A DNA stretch of 64,000 nucleotides from Aromatoleum toluclasticum ATCC 700605 (GCF_000378245.1 NZ_KB899503.1:94957-158956); one strand, 5' to 3'; shown: positions 25,826 to 36,275, counted from the first letter of the stretch. Made by a program: numbers and translations. The notes: generated from the sequence alone by a model not told the origin.

Positions 25826-28234
25826 ATGAACGTCGCAGAAAAACCCGTGATCGCACCCGAATCCCTGATCGGCCAGCGCATCCAGAAGAAGGACGCACCC
25901 GAAAAGGCCGCCGGCAAGACGCGCTACATCCAGGACATGATCGTGCCGGGCGTGCTGCACGCGAAGATCCTGCGCTCGTCGCGCGTGCATGCCAAGATCA
26001 AGAGCATCGACACCTCCGCGGCGAAGGCGCTGCCGGGCGTCCATGTCGTCCTCACCGCGGCGGACGTGCCCGACCAGCAGCCGATCGGCGTCGCACGCGA
26101 CCATCTGCCGCTGAAGGGCGAACGCGTGCGCAGCCTGCGCGACGAGATCGCCGCGGTCGCCGCCGACAGCGAGGAGATCGCCGAGGCGGCCTTGCGCCTG
26201 ATCCGCGTCGAATACGAGGATCTGCCGATCGTCGCCACGCCCGAGGACGCAATCAAGCCGGGCGCGCCGCTGATCCACCCTGTCCCGCTCGCCGCCGACG
26301 GCCAGCCGAAGGCGCTGCCACCGAAGACGCCGATCGCATTCGCAGGCAAACCCGACAACATCGCGATGCGCTTCGACTACACGCACGGCGACGTCGCGCA
26401 GGCCGAAGCCGAGTCCGACGTGGTCGTCGAGGACACGTTCCAGCTGCATTACGTGACGCACTGCTGCATGGGCGTATCGGGCGTCATCGCCGAGTTCGAC
26501 GCCTCCGGCAACCTGCTGATGTATTCGAACACGCAGGTGCCCTTCCTGCACAAGCGCGAGTTCGCCGAGTACCTGAACATCGACCCGAGCCGCGTGCGCA
26601 TCATCCAGCCCCCGATCGGCGGCGGCTTCGGCTCCAAGCTCGATATCTACCCCTTCGAGGTCATCTGCATCTTCCTCGCACGCGCCGCGAAGCGCCCCGT
26701 GAAGATGGTTTTTACGCGCGAGGAGGAGTTTCTTGCGTCGCCGACGCGCCAGCCGGTGCTCTTGACGCTGCGCTCAGGCTGCAAGAAGGACGGCACGCTG
26801 ACCTTCCGCCAGGTCCATACGCTGCACGACAACGGCGCCTACACGTCGTGGGGCGCGACCACGCCCTTCGTGATGATGCAGACCTTCTCGTCGCTGTACC
26901 GCGTGCCGGCCTGCGACTACCACACGACCGTCGTCTACACGAACAACCCGTACGCCGGCTCCTTCCGCGGCTACGGCAACCTGCAGGCGACCTTCGCCAT
27001 CGAGCAGCACATGGACATGCTGGCCGAGAAGATCGGCATGGACCCGCTCAATTTCCGCATCAAGAACGCGCAGGACGCCGGCGAAGTCACCGGCCAGGGC
27101 ATGAGCTTCAAGAGCTGCGGCTTCAAGGAGTGCCTGACGACCGCCGCCGAGCGCAGCGACTACCGGAAGAAGCACGCCGACAACCTCGCCAACCGCGACG
27201 CGCCGGGACCGGTGAAACGCGGCATCGGCATGGCGTCGATGCTGCACGTGGGCGGCGGCGCGAAGATCTACCCGTCGGACGGCTGCGGCACCATCCTCAA
27301 GCTCGACGACTTCGCGAACGTCACGCTCATCACCGGCGCATCCGAGATCGGACAGGGCTCGGAGACGGTCCTGTCGCAGCTCGTCTGCGAGGAGCTGGGG
27401 CTGCCGATCTCGGCGGTCACCGTCGTCAATAACGACACCGCGATCACCCCGTGGGACGTCGGCGTGCATGCGAGCCGCACGACCTTCATCGCCGGCAACT
27501 CGGCGATCGGCGCGGCGCGCAAGGCGAAGGCGAAGATCCTCGCGGCGGCGGCGAAGAAGCACGGCTGCGACGAGGCGATGCTCGACCTGCGCGGCGGCTT
27601 CGTCGTCGTCGCCGAGACCGGCGAGCCCGTGGTCGAGCTCGCACGCCTGATGCGGAACCTCCACTTCTCCGACAAGGCCGAGCTCGTCATGACGACCTTC
27701 TATTACGAGCCGCCGAGCGTGCACCAGGACAAGGGCTTCAAGGGCGACGTGTCGGCCGCGTACGCGTGGGCGACGCAGGTCGTCGAAGTCGAGGTCGATA
27801 CCGACACCGGCATCGTCAAGATGACGAAAGTCACCGGCACGCACGACGTCGGCCGCGTGCTGAACCGCCTCGGCCTCGAAGGCCAGATCGAAGGCGGCGT
27901 CGTCATGGGCCAGGGTTACGCGCTGACCGAGAACCTGATCGTCGAAAACGGCGTCACGCGCAACCCGAACTTCCGCGACTACAAGCTCGTGACCGCGCCG
28001 GAGATTCCGGAGATGGACATCACCTTCGTCGAGTCCATGGATGGCGAAGGCCCGCAGGGCGCGAAGGGCGTCGGCGAAGCGCCGTCGATCTGCATCGCCG
28101 CGGCGGCCGCGAACGCGATCTACAACGCGACCGGGGTGCGCATCTTCGGCCTGCCCTTCACGCCGGAAGCGGTGTACCGGGCGCTGCGCGGCAAGGCCGA
28201 AAAGCCCAACTGGCAAGCGTGGAAATCGGCATGA
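25826..28234 (+). CDS. molybdenum hydroxylase molybdopterin subunit (probable indoleacetate hydroxylase large chain)
   Basis: 802-residue xanthine oxidase-family large subunit. GGGFGSK (about 268-274) and [18 protein letters not shown] (about 374-391) belong to the molybdopterin-binding region, and [11 protein letters not shown] near the C-terminus contains the conserved active-site Glu. The enzyme adds an oxygen from water to an aromatic N-heterocycle without O2. In the published anaerobic auxin pathway the first step is such hydroxylation to oxindoleacetate, so this trio is the natural candidate; substrate assignment is inference from context. Order suggests iaaK. It starts 13 bases after the Fe-S gene, and its stop overlaps the CoA-transferase start. 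Confidence 0.9.
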   Translation: MNVAEKPVIAPESLIGQRIQKKDAPEKAAGKTRYIQDMIVPGVLHAKILRSSRVHAKIKSIDTSAAKALPGVHVVLTAADVPDQQPIGVARDHLPLKGERVRSLRDEIAAVAADSEEIAEAALRLIRVEYEDLPIVATPEDAIKPGAPLIHPVPLAADGQPKALPPKTPIAFAGKPDNIAMRFDYTHGDVAQAEAESDVVVEDTFQLHYVTHCCMGVSGVIAEFDASGNLLMYSNTQVPFLHKREFAEYLNIDPSRVRIIQPPIGGGFGSKLDIYPFEVICIFLARAAKRPVKMVFTREEEFLASPTRQPVLLTLRSGCKKDGTLTFRQVHTLHDNGAYTSWGATTPFVMMQTFSSLYRVPACDYHTTVVYTNNPYAGSFRGYGNLQATFAIEQHMDMLAEKIGMDPLNFRIKNAQDAGEVTGQGMSFKSCGFKECLTTAAERSDYRKKHADNLANRDAPGPVKRGIGMASMLHVGGGAKIYPSDGCGTILKLDDFANVTLITGASEIGQGSETVLSQLVCEELGLPISAVTVVNNDTAITPWDVGVHASRTTFIAGNSAIGAARKAKAKILAAAAKKHGCDEAMLDLRGGFVVVAETGEPVVELARLMRNLHFSDKAELVMTTFYYEPPSVHQDKGFKGDVSAAYAWATQVVEVEVDTDTGIVKMTKVTGTHDVGRVLNRLGLEGQIEGGVVMGQGYALTENLIVENGVTRNPNFRDYKLVTAPEIPEMDITFVESMDGEGPQGAKGVGEAPSICIAAAAANAIYNATGVRIFGLPFTPEAVYRALRGKAEKPNWQAWKSA

Positions 28235-29427
28235 AGCGCCGCACCGTACTCTCTATGGAGCAGGCGTTGTCGATGCCCTACGCGACGCTGCGCTTCGCGC
28301 AGCTCGGCTGGCGCGTCATCCGCATCGAATCGACGCCGGCCGGCGACGGCCTGCCCGGCGACCCGAACCGCTATATCGGCGGCACGGTCGCCGACGACGA
28401 CCGGCGCACCTACTTCATCGCACCGAACGTCGGCAAGGAAGCGATCGCGCTCAACCTCAAGGAGCCCGACGGCCAGGCGCTGCTGCGGCGCCTCATCGTC
28501 GAGCTCGACGTCGATGTCTTCTGCTGCAACACCGTGCCGCGCCGCTACAAGCAGCTCGGCATCGACTACGAGACCTTGAGCGCGGCGAAGCCGGAACTGA
28601 TCTGGGCCGGGATCTCGGCGATGGGCCCCGACTACCCGGACGCGCCCGGCTACGACCCCGTGATCCAGGCGATGGCGGGCTACATGGAGCTCACCGGCCC
28701 CGCCGACGGGCCGCCAACCCTCGCCGGCGTGCCGATCATCGACCTGAAGGCGGGCGACGAGGTCTATGCGAACGTGATGATGGCGCTGCTCGAACGTGCC
28801 GAGAGCGGCAAGGGAACGCGCATCGACGTGTCGATGCTGCAGGCCGCGGCGTCCTGGCTTATCACGACGCTGCCGCTCATCGACTTCGACTGCCAGCCGT
28901 CCGAGATCACGCGCTGCGGAAACGAGCACCGCAAGTTCATCCCGACGAACGTCTATCCGACCGCCGACGGCTTCATTTACATGGCGATCGGCAGCGACGT
29001 GCAGTGGAAGCGGCTTTCCGCCATCCCCAAGTTCGCGGCGATCGGCAATGCCGTACGTGCGACCAACGAGGGGCGGCACCGCGACCGCGATTCGATCCAC
29101 CGCGACGTCGCCGCCGTCACGAGCCGCTATCCGACTACCGAGATCGCTGCGGACTTCCGCGACGCCACGATCCCCCACGCGCCGATCCACGACATACCGG
29201 CCGTGCGCGACATGGACGCGATCCGGCGACGGCTGACGACGACGCGCATGCCCGGCGGCAAGCTCGTGCATATGCAGCCCATGGCGGTCGATGTCGCCGG
29301 AGCCGATGGTGGAGAGCTGCCGTTTCCGCCGCGCTACGGCCAGCACACGGATGCCGTGCTGCGCGAGGCCGGATGCAGCGATGTCGAGATCGGGCTGCTC
29401 CATGCGAGAGGGATCATCGCCGGCTGA
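28231..29427 (+). CDS. iaaL: family III CoA transferase, (aryl)succinyl-CoA transferase
   Basis: 398-residue CaiB/BaiF-type family III CoA transferase. The catalytic Asp fits Asp171 in the motif [23 protein letters not shown], and [10 protein letters not shown] follows as usual. IaaL of A. aromaticum was characterised as transferring CoA to phenylsuccinate-type acids; here it would activate (2-aminophenyl)succinate for the mutase IaaGH. The start ATG at 28231 overlaps the stop of the molybdenum subunit gene. The N-terminal DLS/GP segment usual in family III enzymes is reduced. It is the last of the tightly coupled genes; a 155-base gap follows. Confidence 0.9.
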   Translation: MKRRTVLSMEQALSMPYATLRFAQLGWRVIRIESTPAGDGLPGDPNRYIGGTVADDDRRTYFIAPNVGKEAIALNLKEPDGQALLRRLIVELDVDVFCCNTVPRRYKQLGIDYETLSAAKPELIWAGISAMGPDYPDAPGYDPVIQAMAGYMELTGPADGPPTLAGVPIIDLKAGDEVYANVMMALLERAESGKGTRIDVSMLQAAASWLITTLPLIDFDCQPSEITRCGNEHRKFIPTNVYPTADGFIYMAIGSDVQWKRLSAIPKFAAIGNAVRATNEGRHRDRDSIHRDVAAVTSRYPTTEIAADFRDATIPHAPIHDIPAVRDMDAIRRRLTTTRMPGGKLVHMQPMAVDVAGADGGELPFPPRYGQHTDAVLREAGCSDVEIGLLHARGIIAG

Positions 29428-29582
29428 GTCCGGGCGCTACATCGTCATGCGGCGCCCCACCGGGAGGGGCGCCGCCCTCGACTCACCAAGCCCGGAATCC
29501 ATCGACGGCGAGAGGAGCGCACGGAGCCCATCCGCGCGCGACAAGAGACCCCCGTGGTCCACATCGTAGGAGACACCAGAAC

Positions 29583-30731
29583 ATGAAGACACTTGGCATT
29601 CGGTTGGCGCTGTCCGGGCTCGTGCTGGCTGCGTCGCTGTCGGCGCACGCCCAACTCAGGATAGGCGTCGTGTCGTCGGCGACCGGCCCGATCGCGCTGG
29701 TCGGCATTCCGCAGAAGAACACGGTGCAGCTGCTGCCGGCGAAGATCGGTGAGCTCACGGTCGAGTACATCGCGCTCGACGACGCGAGCGATCCCACCGC
29801 CTCCGTCACCGCCGTGAAGAAGCTGATCTCGGAGCAGAACGTCGACGCCATCATCGGCCCCTCCGGCTCGCCCAACGCGATGGGCGTGATCCAGTTCGTC
29901 GCCGATGCGGGCGTGCCGCTCCTCGCCCCGGTCGGCACCGCGGCCGTCGTGACGCCGATGGACGACAAGAAAAAGTGGGTGTTCAAGACCACCCAGAACG
30001 ACGACATCATCGCCCGCGCGCTCGTCGAGCACATGGTAAAGGCCAACGTGAAGACGGTCGGCTTCATCGGTGTCGGCGACCCCTATGGTGAGAACTGGTA
30101 CAAGGTGTTCTCGGGACTCGCCGACAAGAACGGCATCCAGATCGTCGCCAACGAGCGCTTCCAGCGCCAGGATGCGTCGGTCACCGGCCAGAGCCTGAAG
30201 ATCCTCGGCGCGAAACCGGACGCGGTGCTCGTCGCCGCCGCCGGCGGGCCGGCGGTGCTGCCGCAGACCACCCTCGTCGAGCAGGGCTACAAGGGCCAGA
30301 TCTATCAGACCCACGGAGCCGCCCTGCCCGACTTCCTCAAGCTTGGCGGCAAGAAGGTCGAAGGCACGATCCTCGCCGCGAGCCTGATGCTGGTGCTGCC
30401 CGAGATCGCCGACACCCACCCGTCGAAGAAGATCGCCGCCGACTACATCGCCGCGTACGAGAAGGCCCACGGCACCCGCCCCGCCACCTTCGGCGCCAAC
30501 GTCTTCGACGCCGGCCTGCTCCTGCAGCGGGCGGTACCCGCCGCGGCGAAGGTCGCCAAGCCCGGCACGAAGGAGTTCCGCGCCGCGCTGCGCGACAGCC
30601 TCGAGCAGACCCGCGAGCTCGTCGGCACCCAGGGCATCTACAACATGAGCACGACCGACCACAGCGGCTTCGACGAGCGCGGACGCGTCCTCATCGCCGT
30701 CAGGGACGGCAACTGGACCTTGGCGAAATAA
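29583..30731 (+). CDS. periplasmic branched-chain-amino-acid-type substrate-binding protein
   Basis: 382-residue LivK-like type I periplasmic binding protein. The N-terminus MKTLGIRLALSGLVLAASLSAHA is a typical signal peptide with a cleavage site after AHA. Peripla_BP_6 features follow, e.g. LRIGVVSSATGP and IIGPSGSPNAMG. No permease or ATPase genes lie in the window, so it either works with components elsewhere or binds the substrate for sensing. As the last gene of the iaa operon it probably binds indoleacetate or a related aromatic acid. It is followed at once by a strong terminator. Confidence 0.88.
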   Translation: MKTLGIRLALSGLVLAASLSAHAQLRIGVVSSATGPIALVGIPQKNTVQLLPAKIGELTVEYIALDDASDPTASVTAVKKLISEQNVDAIIGPSGSPNAMGVIQFVADAGVPLLAPVGTAAVVTPMDDKKKWVFKTTQNDDIIARALVEHMVKANVKTVGFIGVGDPYGENWYKVFSGLADKNGIQIVANERFQRQDASVTGQSLKILGAKPDAVLVAAAGGPAVLPQTTLVEQGYKGQIYQTHGAALPDFLKLGGKKVEGTILAASLMLVLPEIADTHPSKKIAADYIAAYEKAHGTRPATFGANVFDAGLLLQRAVPAAAKVAKPGTKEFRAALRDSLEQTRELVGTQGIYNMSTTDHSGFDERGRVLIAVRDGNWTLAK

Positions 30732-30773
30732 GGTCGCCGCCCGGCCGAACCGTTACGGCCCGGCCGGAAAAGG

Positions 30774-30797
30774 AAAAGGGGGCGTATGCCCCCTTTT
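30774..30797. terminator. bidirectional rho-independent terminator between iaa operon and AraC gene
   Basis: AAAAGGGGGC (30774-30783), a GTAT loop and GCCCCCTTTT (30788-30797) form a perfect 10-bp stem with A and T tracts on either side, so it can stop transcription from both strands. It sits between the stop of the substrate-binding protein gene (30731) and the stop of the convergent AraC gene (30798). Confidence 0.9.
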
Positions 30798-31814
30798 TCA
30801 TCGGTGCAGCGTCGCGGACGGGTTTTCGCCGAAACTGCGTTTGTAGTCCGACGTGAAGTGCCCGAGGTGCGAGAACCCCCAACGCATCGCGACCGCGGTC
30901 ACCGTCGTCGCATCGGGCGCGGCCTGTAGCAGGTCCTCACGCACGCGCTTCAGCCTGACGTCCTTCAGGTACTGCATCGGCGTTGTGTTGCGGTACTTGC
31001 GGAACCCAACGAACAGGGAACGCGTGCTGACGCCGGCGTGCTCGGCGAGAACTCCGATCGTCAGCGGCTCGTGCGCGTTCTCGTCGATCATCCGCTCGAC
31101 CCGCCGCACGAAATGTGGCGCGACCGAAGGGCTTTCATCCTCGAGGCGCTCGGAATAGTTGTGAGGCTGGCACAGGAGCAGCGTCGTGATGACCATCTGC
31201 TCGATCTGAGCTGAAAAAAGCGGCGAGTCGAGGATCGTGTCGGCGCCGCTGCGCTCACCGGCAACTTCGTCGCACAGCCAGTTCATCAGGCGCACCCACG
31301 ACCGGCTCCGTGGGGCGGCGAGCGACATCTCCGGCCGGAATTCGATTGGGCGGCGCAGATCGCCGCCAAGGTGCTGACGGCAGTGGCGCTCGAGCGCATC
31401 GCGCTCGATCTTCACGAACAGTTTTTCGGTGTCGTCGCCGTGGCGCATGCAGACCGGCAGCGTGGGGCTCAGCACCGAGGCGACGTCGGGCGTCGAATCG
31501 ACGGTGCGCCCGCCGTGCTCGACGACTTCCGAGCCGGTCAGCGGCATCTGCACGAGCGCGAAACTGTCGAGCAGTCCGGGCTCGATCGAGACGCTCGCAC
31601 CGTAGCGGATCCGCCCGACGCCAATCCCACGGATGCGGCGGAAATACATTTCCGCGTCGATCTGCCGGGACTCGCCGACGACACGCAGCCGGTGCGCGCA
31701 GAACACGCGCGACACGCGGTCGCGCGCTTCGTCGAGGTCCGACGTGCGAAACAAGAGCGAATTTGCGAGTACCGGGCCGGCGGCACCGGCTCCGAACCGT
31801 TTTTGTATCTCCAC
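30798..31814 (-). CDS. AraC-family transcriptional regulator (XylS-like)
   Basis: 338-residue regulator with an N-terminal AraC_binding_2-like sensor domain and a C-terminal double HTH (about 235-338; RRVERMIDENAHEPLTIGVLAEHAGVSTRSLFVGFRKY and VAMRWGFSHLGHFTSDYKRSFGENPS), the organisation of XylS/NahR-type activators of aromatic degradation. The frame opens at a TTG (31829), but GGAGGAG sits inside it; the GTG at 31814, six bases downstream, is the likely start. Convergent with the iaa operon and divergent from mobB. A role as aromatic-acid-responsive activator of one of the flanking clusters is inferred. Confidence 0.85.
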   Translation of the reverse strand: MEIQKRFGAGAAGPVLANSLLFRTSDLDEARDRVSRVFCAHRLRVVGESRQIDAEMYFRRIRGIGVGRIRYGASVSIEPGLLDSFALVQMPLTGSEVVEHGGRTVDSTPDVASVLSPTLPVCMRHGDDTEKLFVKIERDALERHCRQHLGGDLRRPIEFRPEMSLAAPRSRSWVRLMNWLCDEVAGERSGADTILDSPLFSAQIEQMVITTLLLCQPHNYSERLEDESPSVAPHFVRRVERMIDENAHEPLTIGVLAEHAGVSTRSLFVGFRKYRNTTPMQYLKDVRLKRVREDLLQAAPDATTVTAVAMRWGFSHLGHFTSDYKRSFGENPSATLHR

Positions 31815-32032
31815 GACCTTCTCCTCCAAGTTTTACTGCTCAGGCAGTTTTTTTATGTTTCAACTAGTGGCGTTCAAATTGATACACCCCTCCCCTTCCT
31901 GCGTCATCACTTTTTCCCGCCGCTTCGCCCGACCTGAGCAGAAAGGTGCAGCGCTCGGATAAGTCCTTCGTTCCGCGGATAGGCGGTCGCAGTCCCTGGC
32001 TTTAGCCTGAACGCAACTCCCCGACGCAGGAC

Positions 32033-32593
32033 ATGCAGATGAAAGTGTTCGGATTCGCCGGGTTCAGTGGCGCGGGAAAGACGACGTTGATCGAACGAGT
32101 CGTCCCCTGTCTCGTAAATGGGGGCCTGCGCGTGTCGCTGATCAAGCACGCCCACCATGCGTTCGACATCGACCGGCCGGGCAAGGACTCGTGGCGCCAT
32201 CGTCGGGCCGGGTGCAGCGACGTCCTGGTCGCGTCGCCGCAACGCGTCGCGTTGATGCGCGAGTTGCGCGGTGCGCCCGAGCCGGACCTGGACCGCCTCG
32301 TGCGCATGCTCGCCCCGTGCGATCTCGTGCTGATCGAAGGCTACAAGCACGCGCCGCTGCCGAAGATCGAAGTGCGCCGTGCGGCGCGACCAGCGCCGGC
32401 GCTGCACCGCACCGACCCGTGGGTCGTCGCTGTGGCGAGCGACCGTATCGAGGACACACATCTGCGCACGTTCGCCCTCGAGGAGCACGAAGCGATCGCG
32501 GCCTTCATCTGCCGGTATCTCGCGCTGGCTCGCCCTTCGCGGCAGCACCCCCGCCGCGCGCGCACGGCGGCGAACGTGCTCCGCACAGGCTAG
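32033..32593 (+). CDS. mobB: molybdopterin-guanine dinucleotide biosynthesis adapter MobB
   Basis: 186-residue P-loop GTPase: GFAGFSGAGKTTL (7-19), followed by the MobB hallmarks LIKHAHHAFDIDRPGKDSWRHRRAG and LIEGYKHAPLPKIEV. MobB assists MobA in attaching GMP to molybdopterin. That makes the dinucleotide form used by DMSO reductase-family enzymes such as the PadB-like protein at 51121-53850, whereas xanthine oxidase-family enzymes normally use the cytosine form. Its position between two molybdoenzyme clusters is therefore meaningful. Start could also be the ATG six bases on. The C-terminal 30 residues are Arg-rich and unlike the family. Confidence 0.9.
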   Translation: MQMKVFGFAGFSGAGKTTLIERVVPCLVNGGLRVSLIKHAHHAFDIDRPGKDSWRHRRAGCSDVLVASPQRVALMRELRGAPEPDLDRLVRMLAPCDLVLIEGYKHAPLPKIEVRRAARPAPALHRTDPWVVAVASDRIEDTHLRTFALEEHEAIAAFICRYLALARPSRQHPRRARTAANVLRTG

Positions 32594-32610
32594 CACGCGA
32601 CCGGCGCGGC

Positions 32611-34155
32611 TCAGATTCGCGAACATTCGGCCTGCAGAAGCGACTCACGCAGCCGGTTCTTGTCGATCTTCCCGACCGCTGTCTTGGGCAGCTCCTCGAC
32701 GATTGAGATCTGCGCGGGCACCTTGTATTTCGCTAGATTCGCACGGCAGTGCTCCACCAGTTGCGCGGGACTCGCCGCCTGGCCCGGTCGCAGAGCGATG
32801 AAGGCTTTGACGAGTTCGCCGCGGTACGCGTCGGGCGTCGCGACGACCGCCGCTTCACGCACCGCCGGGTGCAGGTACAGCACTTCCTCGATCTCGCGCG
32901 GGAACACGTTGAAGCCGGAGACTTTCGCCATCTCCTTCTTGCGGTCGCGAATATACAGGTACCCGTCGTCATCGAATTCGCCAACGTCGCCGGTATGGAG
33001 CCAGTCGTCGCGGATTGTCGCGGCAGTCTCGTCAGGCAAGTTGCGGTAGCCGGACATGACCTGCGGCCCGCGGACGCGGATTTCGCCCTTTTCGCCGACG
33101 CTGAGCGTCCGCGCGCCGCGTTCGAGGTCGACGATCTCGATCTCGGTGTACGGCAAAGGCCGGCCGACCGATCCCGACTTGCGAACGCCGTCGAGGGGGT
33201 TGAAGGTCAGCACGGGACCGGTTTCCGACTGGCCGTAGCCTTCGAGCACCGGCGCGCCGGTCGCCCTTTCCCATCGCCGCAATAGTTCCTCCGGCAGAGC
33301 GGCCGACCCGGAATACGACAAGGTCAGATCGGAGAAGTCGACGCTCCCGAACCGCGGATGTGCGAGCAGACCGGTAAATAGCGTCGGGCTGCCGGCGATG
33401 ATCGTGATGCGCTCCCGCGCGAGCAGATCAAACACCGCCTCCGGCGTGTAACGCGGGACGATCACGAGTGTGCCGCCGGCGTAGGCCATGTTGTGGAGGC
33501 ACATTGCGACTGCGTAGATGTGGAACAGCGGCATCACGCATAGCAGTCGCTCGCAATCCTTGCGCGTCGGCAACAGCGCCTCACGCTGGCTGATGTTGGT
33601 CGCGATTGCGCAGTGGCGCAGGTTCACACCTTTCGCGCGACCGGTCGTGCCGCCGGTGTACTGCAGGGTCGCGAGGTCGTCGCCCGTCGGCAGCGGCGGC
33701 AGCGCCCGGTCCGCAGCGCGGCGCCACGCGGTCAGCCGCCGGCCGCCCGCTCCGATGCAGATGCGATGCGGAATGCGCAGCACATCGAGGATAGGCTCGA
33801 CGACGTCGCGCTTGTCCTCGTCGTAGATCACGACATGGAGGTCGGCATCCTCGAACAGTGCGCGCAGCTCGCGGGCGGTGTACATCGGGTTGAACGGGGC
33901 CGCCTGCGCGAGCGCCGCGTGCGCGGCGAACATCGCGATGCAGATGTCCGCGGAGTTGCCGAGCACGAAGCCGACGCGTTGTCGCGCCGCGCCGAGCGCG
34001 ACGAGCTCGTCGGCGAACCACGCGACGCAGCGGAGGTATTCGCGGTAGGTCAGGCGTTCGTCACCGCATACGATCGCGTCCTGATCGGGGACGCGATCCG
34101 CAGCGTTAACCAACATATGCACGACGCTCGGATATACCGTGGGCAGCTTCGACAT
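32611..34155 (-). CDS. AMP-dependent acyl-CoA ligase (second cluster, distal)
   Basis: 514-residue class I adenylate-forming ligase: LQYTGGTTGRAKGVNL (P-loop), EGYGQSETGPV, HTGDVGEFDDDGYLYIRDRKKEMAKVSGFNVFPREIEE and the C-terminal Lys in TAVGKIDKNRLRES. It resembles long-chain/aryl acyl-CoA synthetases of the FadD type. The frame continues upstream without a start; ATG 34155 with GAGGAG five bases ahead is clear. It is the last gene of the leftward cluster, 170 bases after the flavoprotein gene, and converges on mobB. The carboxylic acid substrate is unknown. Confidence 0.9.
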   Translation of the reverse strand: MSKLPTVYPSVVHMLVNAADRVPDQDAIVCGDERLTYREYLRCVAWFADELVALGAARQRVGFVLGNSADICIAMFAAHAALAQAAPFNPMYTARELRALFEDADLHVVIYDEDKRDVVEPILDVLRIPHRICIGAGGRRLTAWRRAADRALPPLPTGDDLATLQYTGGTTGRAKGVNLRHCAIATNISQREALLPTRKDCERLLCVMPLFHIYAVAMCLHNMAYAGGTLVIVPRYTPEAVFDLLARERITIIAGSPTLFTGLLAHPRFGSVDFSDLTLSYSGSAALPEELLRRWERATGAPVLEGYGQSETGPVLTFNPLDGVRKSGSVGRPLPYTEIEIVDLERGARTLSVGEKGEIRVRGPQVMSGYRNLPDETAATIRDDWLHTGDVGEFDDDGYLYIRDRKKEMAKVSGFNVFPREIEEVLYLHPAVREAAVVATPDAYRGELVKAFIALRPGQAASPAQLVEHCRANLAKYKVPAQISIVEELPKTAVGKIDKNRLRESLLQAECSRI

Positions 34156-34325
34156 GTCTCCTCCTCGGGCGACGCCACGGGGACTCCGGCGTGGCGACGC
34201 GTGCTCAAATTCTCTCGAAACCCATCCGCGCGCGGCCCCCCCTCGACGGGGAGGCCGGCACCAGCGCTGCGCGTGCGTTGCTCGGACGGCGCGCCCGCCC
34301 AGCCACGCTTCGGTGCGATACCCGG

Positions 34326-36275
34326 TCAAATCCGACAGCCCACCCGGTAGCCGCCGTGTATCGCGTCGTAGACTTTCGCGGTGCGAACGCAGTCGCCGGC
34401 CTCGTAGACGTCGATGCCGCCTACCGCCCGCAGCGCCACGGCGAGACCGTCGCGATTCGGCCCATAGCCGAGCGCGGTAACAACCGAATCCGCTTCGAAG
34501 CGGCGCGGTTTGCCGTTGCGATCGTTCGCGGTGACCAGCCCGCCGTCGACCTCTGCGACCTGCAGCCCGGTGACGATCTCGACCCCGGCCGCGGCCAACA
34601 TCTCGCCGTACGAGATCTTGTCGGTGATCGTGCAGTCGCGCGCCATCAGCTCGTCGCGCCGATGCAGGATGGTCACGGCCCGGCCCTCCCGCTGCAGATG
34701 CAGCGCGACCTCCACGGCGGTTTCGCCGCCGCCGAGTACGATCACGCGCCGCCCGGGCGTGGCCCCGCCGTTGAACACGTCGATCGCATCCATCACGCAC
34801 GGTCCGTCGATACCGGGGATCGGCGGCGCCGATGCCTGACCGCCGGTTGCGACGACAGCGGCGTCGAACTTCCCGGCGATGTCGGCGGCCTCCGCGCGGC
34901 GCGGTACGACTTCGACGCCGAGCTTGGTCATCTGGGTCGCGAGATAATCGTTGAGGAAGCGCAGGTCCGACTTGAACTCGGCGACCGAACCTTCGAACAG
35001 GACGCCACCGAGGCTCCGTTTCTCGAACAGCGTAACGCGGTGGCCGCGCAGCGCCGCGACCCGCGCCGCCTCCATGCCCGCGGCGCCCCCGCCGACGACC
35101 GCGACCCGCTTCGGCGCAGGCGCCGGCACGATCTGCAGGTCGCCCTCGCGGCCTATTTCCGGATTGACCGAACAACCGACGGCGCGGAAACGGAAGAAGG
35201 TGCGGTCGAGGCAGCCGTCGTTGCAGCGGATGCACGGACGGATGTCCTCCTGCCGACCTTCGCGCGCCTTGTTCGACCACTCGGGGTCGGCCCACAGCGG
35301 CCTGCCGAGCGAAATGAAGTCGCCCTTGCCTTCGGCGAGGATGCCTTCGGCCAGGTCCGGCAGCGTGATCGAGCCCGATGCAATTACCGGGACACGAACG
35401 GCCTTGCGCACCGCCTCGGCCGCCCAAACGTTATGCAGCCGCGGCACCGACATCGGGCTGACCTGGTGGATCATCTGGTGGTGGTCGCCGCCCGAGACAT
35501 GGATCGCATCGATGCCGAGCGATTCGGCGATCTTCGCGACTTCGATCGTCTCGCCGATGCCGAAGCCGTCGGGCTCGTAGTCGGTGCCGCTCAGGCGTAG
35601 CGTGAGCGGGAACTCGCGGCCGATCTTCGCACGCGCGTTCCGGATGATCTCGACGAGCAGGCGCGTACGGTTCTCGAACGATCCGCCGTAGCAGTCGGTG
35701 CGCTTGTTCGTGTGCGGCGACAGGAAGTTCGTGATCAGGTAGCCGTGCGCGCCGTGGATCTCGACGAGATCGAAGCCGGCCGCGACCGCGCGCCTTGCCG
35801 CGTCGCCGAACGCCTCGACGATCTGGGCAATCTCCTCGACCGACAATTGCTCGGGAATCGCCTTGTCGCCGCTGCGCGCCTTCAGCGCGAGCCAGGGCAC
35901 CGCGGACGCGGCCTTGATCGGGGGCGTCCCGAGGAATTTCTGCCGCCCGCAGTGCTCGATCTGGATGCCGGCGCGCGCGCCCTGCTCCTTGATGGTCTCT
36001 GCGAGCAGCGTGAGGCCCGAGATGTGCTCGTCGCTGCTGATGCCGAGTTGGCAATGCGCCGACTTGGCCGCGATGTCATCGACGTACGCGTACTCGGCGA
36101 TGATCAGCCCGGTGCCGCCTTTCGCGACTTCGCGGTAGTGGCGGATCAGCCGTTCCGACACCGAGCCGTCGATGTTGCTCATGCCGGTCGAGGTCGGCGC
36201 CTTGATGATGCGGTTGGGCAGGTCGAGCGTGCCGATCCGGCCCGGGGCAAACAGCTTCGGATATCTCATCTCCAT
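34326..36275 (-). CDS. 2,4-dienoyl-CoA reductase-like flavoprotein (old yellow enzyme/FadH family)
   Basis: 649-residue fusion of an FMN-binding old-yellow-enzyme barrel, a [4Fe-4S] segment and a FAD/NAD(P)-binding domain, as in FadH, trimethylamine dehydrogenase and BaiH/BaiCD. Seen: VEIHGAHGYLITNFLSPHTN (catalytic region), the Cys-rich CIRCNDGCLDR...VGCSVNP, the FAD motif VAVVGGGAAGMEAA and a second dinucleotide motif VIVLGGGETAVEVA. It would reduce a conjugated enoyl- or dienoyl-CoA with NAD(P)H. The ATG at 36275 has AGGAGG four bases upstream. An enzyme of this kind is absent from the iaa cluster, so the second pathway seems to include a reduction of a double bond. Confidence 0.9.
   Translation of the reverse strand: MEMRYPKLFAPGRIGTLDLPNRIIKAPTSTGMSNIDGSVSERLIRHYREVAKGGTGLIIAEYAYVDDIAAKSAHCQLGISSDEHISGLTLLAETIKEQGARAGIQIEHCGRQKFLGTPPIKAASAVPWLALKARSGDKAIPEQLSVEEIAQIVEAFGDAARRAVAAGFDLVEIHGAHGYLITNFLSPHTNKRTDCYGGSFENRTRLLVEIIRNARAKIGREFPLTLRLSGTDYEPDGFGIGETIEVAKIAESLGIDAIHVSGGDHHQMIHQVSPMSVPRLHNVWAAEAVRKAVRVPVIASGSITLPDLAEGILAEGKGDFISLGRPLWADPEWSNKAREGRQEDIRPCIRCNDGCLDRTFFRFRAVGCSVNPEIGREGDLQIVPAPAPKRVAVVGGGAAGMEAARVAALRGHRVTLFEKRSLGGVLFEGSVAEFKSDLRFLNDYLATQMTKLGVEVVPRRAEAADIAGKFDAAVVATGGQASAPPIPGIDGPCVMDAIDVFNGGATPGRRVIVLGGGETAVEVALHLQREGRAVTILHRRDELMARDCTITDKISYGEMLAAAGVEIVTGLQVAEVDGGLVTANDRNGKPRRFEADSVVTALGYGPNRDGLAVALRAVGGIDVYEAGDCVRTAKVYDAIHGGYRVGCRI

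Noticed and set aside
31840..31856. ACTGC-TCAG-GCAGT hairpin followed by T run as a terminator
   Set aside because: Five-bp stem in a divergent promoter region with no plus-strand gene ending nearby; too weak to call.
34156..35427. N-terminal extension of the 32611-34155 ligase frame
   Set aside because: Extension is Arg/Gly-rich and overlaps the flavoprotein gene on the same strand in another frame; a strong ribosome site supports ATG 34155.
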